Of a stretch of 55,122 nucleotides of DNA, positions 49,916-55,122 are shown piece by piece; position 1 is the first letter of the stretch; each line of letters starts with the position of its first letter. The position numbers and the translations under genes were made by a program. The DNA is from Anaerolineales bacterium. GTDB taxonomy: Bacteria; Chloroflexota; Anaerolineae; Anaerolineales; UBA11858. The stretch spans positions 72,154-127,275 of the forward strand of contig JAGXKM010000001.1 of NCBI GenBank assembly GCA_018335275.1. The letters are read 5' to 3'. The notes under the pieces are model-generated. The model was not told where the DNA came from, ran no database searches, and was given only the letters and a program-made list of their open reading frames with translations.

Positions 49916-49990
49916 TCATAAGGCTCAAGCCTGAATTGTCCGTGGTGTCTGATAGTACGGGTTTGAGAGTGGAGTGCCGGGAGAAAACTG

Positions 49991-51874
49991 CTACCGCAGT
50001 CGACGGATATCCCCTTCTCTGATAGTAACCCCCTCCCTATCCAAATGCTCCAGGAAGTCCAACATATAACGACGGCTGGAGTCAAAATAATCCCTGGCTT
50101 CCGCCACCTTGATGGTATCCTTTTCCTCCAACCATGCCTTAATGTCCGCAACCATCTTTTGGTATGTTTCCCGCCTGAAGACAACTTCCGTGGAAACCGG
50201 TTTCAATTCACCCAGAGAAATCAATGCGCTATAAACCTCTTCTCCCACAGCTTCCAAGCATCGATCGACGGTGGGAGGTGAAGTTGGGCTGCGCTGAAAT
50301 TTTGCCATCAGCGATTCGATTTGTTCTTTCTGATCAGCGTTAAAACGTATCTGGTGAGAAGGCAAAGCGACAAGAGGCCCTTTTTCGGTCAAACGATTCT
50401 CCTGAGACAATGTATGTAAAGCAGCCTGAAAGACATCTTCTGAAAAAGTTGATTGGCTTCTCAACTCCTCCCTTGGCATCCCCAGACGGAGCGGGAATGT
50501 CTCATGATAACGTTCCACCTCGGAAATTAATCCCGTCAGGACGTTCTCCCAGTAATCCGGGTCCGCAATCAGCTGGTCCTGTTCCCCTCCATCATCAATG
50601 AAAATCGCAGCATCCCCCTGAGTTAGACGGTTCAAAGCTTGAGCTGCGGTCTGGGGATCAATGCTGGATTGGATGATTAACTCTCGGCGGTTAAGGACAC
50701 CTGAACGCTGGATGATCTGCCGTAAAATGTCCTCAGGATCCCCACCAGACAAGGCCCGGAGATGATTCAAAACTCCTTCGTCAAACCGTTTATGCCGGTA
50801 AGCTGGCTGCGGATCAAGGACGATCCCCCCTCCCATGGTTTCAGACGGAGAGGGACGGCGCAGAATATAACGATCCCCCCGCAGCGTCACTAAAGCCTCC
50901 TCTAATTCCAACTGCAGCCATCCCGTTTGACCCGGCCGCAATTCTTCGTCTCCCAACAACCGGATCCGGGCCATGACTTCATCCGCCCCGATAAAGAGCT
51001 TTGCCGGGGTATTGTGGGTAAGTGGTTTCAACACTTCAGTCAACAGTTTAAAGCGGACATCGATCCGCCTTGTCGGCTGATAATCTCCAGGATGCGCCAC
51101 CACATCTCCCCTCTCAAGGCCATCGACATCTACCCCGGAGATATTGATCGCTGTCCTGCTCCCGGGAAATGCCTTTTCAACCTCCTTATTATGAACCTGA
51201 AGACCGCGAATACGGCCGATGGTCCTCTCTGGGAGTATGGTGATCTCATCCCCGACCTCCAGTTTTCCATCCAGCAGCGTCCCGGTGACTACGGTGCCAA
51301 ATCCAGAGATTACAAACGCCCGATCGATCGACAAACGCGCTCGCCCCAGATCTGGGCGGGGAGGGCGCCGGGAAAGCGTTTCCCCCAATACCTTTACCAA
51401 TTCCTCCACACCTTCCCCTGTCTTCCCTGAAACCCGCAGGATGGGGGCTTCCGCCAATGTCGTCCCCTGCAAACTTTCCCGCAGATCCATCTCCACCAAA
51501 TCCAACCAATCCGGATCATCCACCACATCCACTTTGGACAGGGCCACTACCCCATCCTCAATACCCAAGAGATCCACGATCGCCAGGTGTTCTTTCGTCT
51601 GGGGCATCACCCCTTCATCTGCAGCGACCACAAACAAAACGGCATCAATCCCGCCGATCCCCGAAAGCATATTTTCAATGAAATCCCGATGGCCGGGAAC
51701 ATCGATGATGCCAACTTCCTCACCGCTTCCCAACGTCAAAGAATCAAAACCAAGGACAATGCTTAATTCGCGTTCTCTCTCCTCCCGCAAGCGATCTGGG
51801 TGAGTTCCCGTGATGGCTTCAATCAGGGTCGATTTTCCGTGGTCTACATGGCCTGCAGTGCCGATAATATGCAT
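49991..51874 (-). CDS. selB: Selenocysteine-specific elongation factor SelB
   Basis: A 627-aa translation factor that brings Sec-tRNA to UGA codons with a SECIS element. The GTPase domain has GHVDHGKST near 8, DVPGHRDF near 59 and SKVDVVD near 113. Switch I reads RERELSIVLGF; the usual RGIT is RELS, so Thr is replaced by Ser. EF-Tu-like beta domains follow to about 340, and four winged helices occupy about 370-627. It implies that this organism makes selenoproteins. selA, selC and selD are not in the window. It converges on the amidohydrolase gene with 75 bases between stops. Confidence 0.92.
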   Translation of the reverse strand: MHIIGTAGHVDHGKSTLIEAITGTHPDRLREERERELSIVLGFDSLTLGSGEEVGIIDVPGHRDFIENMLSGIGGIDAVLFVVAADEGVMPQTKEHLAIVDLLGIEDGVVALSKVDVVDDPDWLDLVEMDLRESLQGTTLAEAPILRVSGKTGEGVEELVKVLGETLSRRPPRPDLGRARLSIDRAFVISGFGTVVTGTLLDGKLEVGDEITILPERTIGRIRGLQVHNKEVEKAFPGSRTAINISGVDVDGLERGDVVAHPGDYQPTRRIDVRFKLLTEVLKPLTHNTPAKLFIGADEVMARIRLLGDEELRPGQTGWLQLELEEALVTLRGDRYILRRPSPSETMGGGIVLDPQPAYRHKRFDEGVLNHLRALSGGDPEDILRQIIQRSGVLNRRELIIQSSIDPQTAAQALNRLTQGDAAIFIDDGGEQDQLIADPDYWENVLTGLISEVERYHETFPLRLGMPREELRSQSTFSEDVFQAALHTLSQENRLTEKGPLVALPSHQIRFNADQKEQIESLMAKFQRSPTSPPTVDRCLEAVGEEVYSALISLGELKPVSTEVVFRRETYQKMVADIKAWLEEKDTIKVAEARDYFDSSRRYMLDFLEHLDREGVTIREGDIRRLR

Positions 51875-51964
51875 AAATTTTCTCGATGTCTTCCATCATA
51901 CTTATCTGTATGATGCGGTTTTCCCAACCGACATGGTTCAGAGCTTCAGCTTGACAAACACCGA

Positions 51965-53143
51965 TTAACGAATGCTGTCCATAAACTCTTCATGATTTGC
52001 TACCCATTCCCGGATTAAGGACAATAAAGCCTGCATCTGTTTTTCCAATTGACTGCTCAACTGGCGTATTTGATCATGCATCTCTTGAGCGCCGTCTTCC
52101 AATATCGTCAACCGTTCACCCAGTTCCCTGTTTTGGCGTTCGATCTCACTTCTATGCTCGTTCTGGGTTAATGTGTAGTTAGTCCACCGCTTCTGATCGT
52201 CTGCCTTGAATGAGGTCCACTCTTGGCGGAAACGTTCCTCCGCCAAGCGCTGCATTTCTGTAATCTCATTTATACGTCGTTCTACCTGCTCAGCAAGATT
52301 ATCTACCTTTTCTTTCGTGCGTTTCACGACTTGATGCGTGGAATCCAGCTTGCGGACCTGGTCCGTAACCTCATCCGCCCTTCTTTCAAAATCTGAAAAC
52401 CGGGCTTTCCAATTCTTCCATTTTTTCTCTCGTTCCGCAGCTGCCAGCGTATGCTGTTCGATAAATTCATCTTGCTCTTTCCTCAATTCCCGCCTGATGC
52501 GCTCCAAATCTTCCACCCGGGTAGTGAGTTTCTGAAGGTCCGCTTCCCGGACATCCAACCGACCCCTTTGTTCATCCAAACGCTTTCGGATCGCAGTCAC
52601 CTCGCCCTGAACATCCGTAATCCGCTTTAACTCTTGTTGGCGCTCTTCTTTTGCGAGACGCATCTGCCTTTTCTGTTCTTCAGATTCCCGCTGCAGAGTA
52701 TTAATGTCTTTTTGAACGTCCCCTACGGTATTGTGAAGTTTGTTCTCCTCTTCGATCCTGAGGGACATCTGCCTTTCGATTTCTTCGACTTTCGAGAACT
52801 CTTCACGCAGGGTTTCCACCTGCGTCTCTTGACCCTGGATCTGGGTACGAAGCACCTTTTTTGTTTCCCGTATCCATCCCTTAACTTCTTTTTCAAAATC
52901 CTTTTCTTTTCGACCCTGTTCTACGCGAAATCCAGCCAACTCATCATCCAAATCATCCACGCGAGTTAACGCCATTCGCAATCTGGTGACCTCGCTGTCT
53001 AACTCCTTATTTTTTTTATCAGCAGCATCCAGCTTGCCTTCCAAGGATAAAATTTTATTTTCCAGATCCTTAATCTTTTTACTGTCTTTTCGATGCTCAT
53101 CATCAAGCCATTCCACTTGTTTTGTAAGCTGTTCGAGATCCAT
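51965..53143 (-). CDS. Long coiled-coil protein of unknown function
   Basis: A 392-aa protein that is almost entirely a charged coiled coil with heptads across residues 3-390 (for example KKIKDLENKILSLEGKLDAA and repeated RxELxxE segments). No signal peptide, membrane helix or catalytic motif. ATG 53143 follows AGGAG; a TTG at 53149 is an alternative. It is upstream of selB in the same direction with 91 bases between, so the two may be co-transcribed. A structural role is likely; a specific function cannot be assigned. Confidence 0.75.
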   Translation of the reverse strand: MDLEQLTKQVEWLDDEHRKDSKKIKDLENKILSLEGKLDAADKKNKELDSEVTRLRMALTRVDDLDDELAGFRVEQGRKEKDFEKEVKGWIRETKKVLRTQIQGQETQVETLREEFSKVEEIERQMSLRIEEENKLHNTVGDVQKDINTLQRESEEQKRQMRLAKEERQQELKRITDVQGEVTAIRKRLDEQRGRLDVREADLQKLTTRVEDLERIRRELRKEQDEFIEQHTLAAAEREKKWKNWKARFSDFERRADEVTDQVRKLDSTHQVVKRTKEKVDNLAEQVERRINEITEMQRLAEERFRQEWTSFKADDQKRWTNYTLTQNEHRSEIERQNRELGERLTILEDGAQEMHDQIRQLSSQLEKQMQALLSLIREWVANHEEFMDSIR

Positions 53144-53182
53144 GACCAAAACTCCTATTTTGAAAGCAAATCAAGCAAGGTG

Positions 53183-53188
53183 ATTATA
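53183..53188 (-). promoter_or_regulatory. -10 box of the coiled-coil gene
   Basis: The minus strand reads TGC-TATAAT (53188-53183), an extended -10, about 40 bases before the start codon. The -35 region is weak. Confidence 0.55.
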
Positions 53189-53237
53189 GCACGGCAGGAA
53201 AATACTTCACCAGCTCATGGTCAGCGAAAATTAACCC

Positions 53238-54626
53238 TTAGAATTGTAAGATGTCCGCCACGGGAGACACCCACCCTAAAAGGAGATGGGGCACCAACCC
53301 CGTCGCCAATAATATCAGGCAAATCAACAGGATGGTTGCCGTCGTAACCCCGAACGGCTCCTCACTTTCAAAACGTTCTCGGCTCCGTCCGCTGAGAATG
53401 GATAAGGTTCGGATCCCACCGATCAGCAGCCCCAGGTTTCCGATAAAAAACAACCCCCCTGACCAGGATGGGGTCCCCTGCAACATCGTCCCCAGCGACC
53501 AATGCAGTGGGAACCCCCCTGCGAGGGGCAAACCCGCTAGCGTGAAAATTCCACCCAGCAAACCCAACGAGGTGATAGGGGCTGTCCGAGCCAAACCCTC
53601 CAGGTGAGGGTAATCAAGTACCCCCACCTTTTTTTGGAAGGAAGAAAGGGCTAGGGACCAAATCCCCAGAGCCAACCCCTGGATGAATAGCATCGCGAAA
53701 TAAACCTGGGTTCCATCTGGTTGTAAACTAAAAGCGACCAGGGAACGACCCAGCTCAACAATCACCCCTACCCCCATCATGCGTCCCACATGGGTGACGA
53801 AAACTGCAGCAACCCCTCCAATGACGATCATCATTAAACCAACCCATTGGATAACTCCCAAGGCATCGATCCATTCCAACACCCAATGGGATTGCGATAG
53901 ATATTTCAAAGCGAACAACAACACACCATTGATATAAAAGAAGAAAATAAACCCAGCCAGAAAGGGAGGATTCTCCTCAGCGGTCATAGAGATCCAGCTC
54001 GTGAAAGGAAAAATCCCCAACAGGAAAGAAAAGCCCAAGCCCATGAGCACCATGGTGCGCTCGATCAGCGCCTTGTCTACCGTTTCCAGGTCAACCCAGC
54101 TCAATAACCACGCTGCAAATAGGATACAAATCGTGCCTAAAATTTGATAAACCAAGAAACGCAGCGCTCCACTTGTGGGAGGGGCCTCAGATGGGGAGAG
54201 CAGGATCACAGATAGCATCGTTAAAAACCCAAAGAAGATAGCTGCATAAAAGATGGGTTCTACCGTATATCCCGTGATCACCAAAGCAATTGATATCAAA
54301 CCCAAGGGAAAAAGTTTAGTAGGGATGGATCCTGCAATACCTAATAAAAACCAAAATGCTAGTAACAGATAAATAAGGAGCAGGAGGGGACGGTCCGCAT
54401 TTTCCAGCAGTAAACGGCGACCAAAAAAAACCAGCTGACCCTTCACCTCCCCACGCAGAGGACCAACAATGAAGGTTTCATCAATGGGGAGTATGCCAGC
54501 CAGGAGAGCAAAAAACAGCGCGCTGCTCAAACCCATCCAGCGAATAAGGAGGGGCTTATTGGAAAGCAATAAGAGCCCAAAAGCAATGACCGAGGGCAGG
54601 ACAATCCAGAGCACAGGGGCGTTCAT
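53238..54626 (-). CDS. Proton-conducting antiporter/NuoN-like membrane subunit
   Basis: A 462-aa integral membrane protein with about 13 helices. It belongs to the proton-conducting transporter superfamily (NuoL/M/N, MrpA/D, hydrogenase-4). Supporting features are the length, the repeated hydrophobic helices, a glutamate/lysine pattern in the central helices (for example WISMTAEENPPFLAGFIFFFYINGVLLFALKYL, described here by its residues about 210-243) and GIFTLAGLPLAGGFPLHWSL near 365. It is less similar to NuoN than a true complex I subunit. It overlaps the next gene by four bases. Confidence 0.75.
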   Translation of the reverse strand: MNAPVLWIVLPSVIAFGLLLLSNKPLLIRWMGLSSALFFALLAGILPIDETFIVGPLRGEVKGQLVFFGRRLLLENADRPLLLLIYLLLAFWFLLGIAGSIPTKLFPLGLISIALVITGYTVEPIFYAAIFFGFLTMLSVILLSPSEAPPTSGALRFLVYQILGTICILFAAWLLSWVDLETVDKALIERTMVLMGLGFSFLLGIFPFTSWISMTAEENPPFLAGFIFFFYINGVLLFALKYLSQSHWVLEWIDALGVIQWVGLMMIVIGGVAAVFVTHVGRMMGVGVIVELGRSLVAFSLQPDGTQVYFAMLFIQGLALGIWSLALSSFQKKVGVLDYPHLEGLARTAPITSLGLLGGIFTLAGLPLAGGFPLHWSLGTMLQGTPSWSGGLFFIGNLGLLIGGIRTLSILSGRSRERFESEEPFGVTTATILLICLILLATGLVPHLLLGWVSPVADILQF

Positions 54627-55120
54627 TCCCTGACCTCCAGGGTAGATATGTTTAATACATAAGAACCCAACAAAGCTAATCCTAAATGATTTGCAGCTAA
54701 GAGAGCTGTCATGAAAACGGAGGCTTCAACAGTTGCATAGAGGATTTCAAAACCCGATAAAATCGTCAACAAACTAACGATGATACGCGTCGATTGAACA
54801 GCCAGCCCCAGATGAATCATCCCCATTCCAAGCAGCAACAAGCCTCCTAAAACCTGCTGCTTCGTAGCTCCAATAAACCAGTTCATTATCTGTGGGAAAA
54901 AGGAGGAAATGGACAGGGCAGCCAAGACCGCAACCAGGCAGCGGAATAATTTATTTGGGAGTTGGCCGGAATCCTGGGTGACTTTCCAGCCATCGGAACT
55001 CAAATAAGAAACACTCAATACAGCCACTGCAAACCATCCAGCCACCGCTTTGATCAACGCACGTTCCAAAGACCAACTTTCCAGAATCAACACTGTCACA
55101 CCCCCATACTGGAGAAACAA
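54623..55120 (-). CDS. Small membrane protein, partner of NuoN-like gene (probably partial)
   Basis: A membrane protein of 165 visible residues with about five helices. It reaches within two bases of the right edge, where the first codon is TTG, so it may be truncated and continue beyond the window. The C-terminal part (LTILSGFEILYATVEASVF, AANHLGLALLGSYVL) suggests a small NuoK/MnhC- or HyfE-like subunit, which normally precedes a NuoN-like subunit. Its stop overlaps the next start by four bases. Identity is tentative. Confidence 0.5.
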   Translation of the reverse strand: MFLQYGGVTVLILESWSLERALIKAVAGWFAVAVLSVSYLSSDGWKVTQDSGQLPNKLFRCLVAVLAALSISSFFPQIMNWFIGATKQQVLGGLLLLGMGMIHLGLAVQSTRIIVSLLTILSGFEILYATVEASVFMTALLAANHLGLALLGSYVLNISTLEVRE

Positions 55121-55122
55121 TA

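Noticed and set aside
1..55122. CRISPR array, insertion sequence, prophage
   Set aside because: No regularly spaced repeats, transposase, integrase or phage structural genes were found on either strand.

Overview
The window (55,122 bases, intermediate GC) is dense chromosomal DNA from a bacterium that I place, by inference, in the Chloroflexota, most likely class Anaerolineae. The grounds are several eukaryote-like Ser/Thr kinases with PP2C and FHA partners, a single-membrane gene complement with no outer-membrane genes, and Firmicutes-like housekeeping blocks (rpmB-asp23-fakA-fakB-recG-coaD and rpmH-rnpA-yidD-yidC-jag-parA-parB) next to proteins I recognise only as uncharacterised. I found no phage, insertion sequence, CRISPR array or rRNA. 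There is one tRNA, tRNA-Arg(TCT). GTG, TTG and apparently one CTG start codon are common.

Layout. 86-1486: purB (minus). 1744-7576: a six-gene plus-strand signalling operon made of a Ser/Thr kinase fused to a soluble PQQ-like beta-propeller, a PP2C phosphatase, a J-domain/vWA fusion, a zinc-ribbon/FHA protein, an 80-aa unknown and an orphan OmpR-type regulator. This is the best candidate for an undescribed system. 7895-8566: an orphan NarL-type regulator. 8618-11138: an SH3-like membrane protein and a lipid kinase (minus), then a second, membrane-anchored non-RD Ser/Thr kinase. 11320-19104: rpe, then rpmB (minus), asp23, fakA, fakB, recG, coaD and a coiled-coil protein. 19163-30769 is all minus strand: a short-chain dehydrogenase; a PHP/AlbA-like fusion with mogA; hsp20-lon-REC; tRNA-Arg; two unknown winged-helix-like proteins; and a REC protein, a DUF192 protein and a LysM/M23 hydrolase. 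31168-41579: efp, a metallo-beta-lactamase-fold hydrolase, an eight-cysteine protein, mutL, a HAD phosphatase, a protease group (CtpA-like, YugP-like, HtrA-like), a YbhN-like membrane protein, trmO and a DUF364 protein. 41996-48286: the origin-proximal type block rpmH, rnpA, yidD, a beta-propeller lipoprotein, yidC, jag, a PfkB kinase, parA and parB; dnaA and clear DnaA boxes were not seen. 48323-55120: an amidohydrolase, selB, a long coiled-coil protein and two membrane proteins of an antiporter/complex I/hydrogenase type that reach the right edge.

How the genes work together. The first operon holds a writer (kinase), an eraser (PP2C), a reader (FHA), a vWA/J-domain adaptor and a transcriptional output, so it looks like one phosphorylation circuit. 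Other groups serve proteostasis (hsp20-lon-REC and the three envelope proteases), membrane lipid supply (fakA-fakB, the DagK-like kinase) and membrane protein insertion with chromosome partitioning (yidD-yidC-jag, parAB). Four genes (mutL, HAD, ybhN-like, pfkB-like) have TATAAT followed by exactly six bases and then ATG, which predicts leaderless transcripts.

All product names come from reading motifs and recalled family features; no database search was run.
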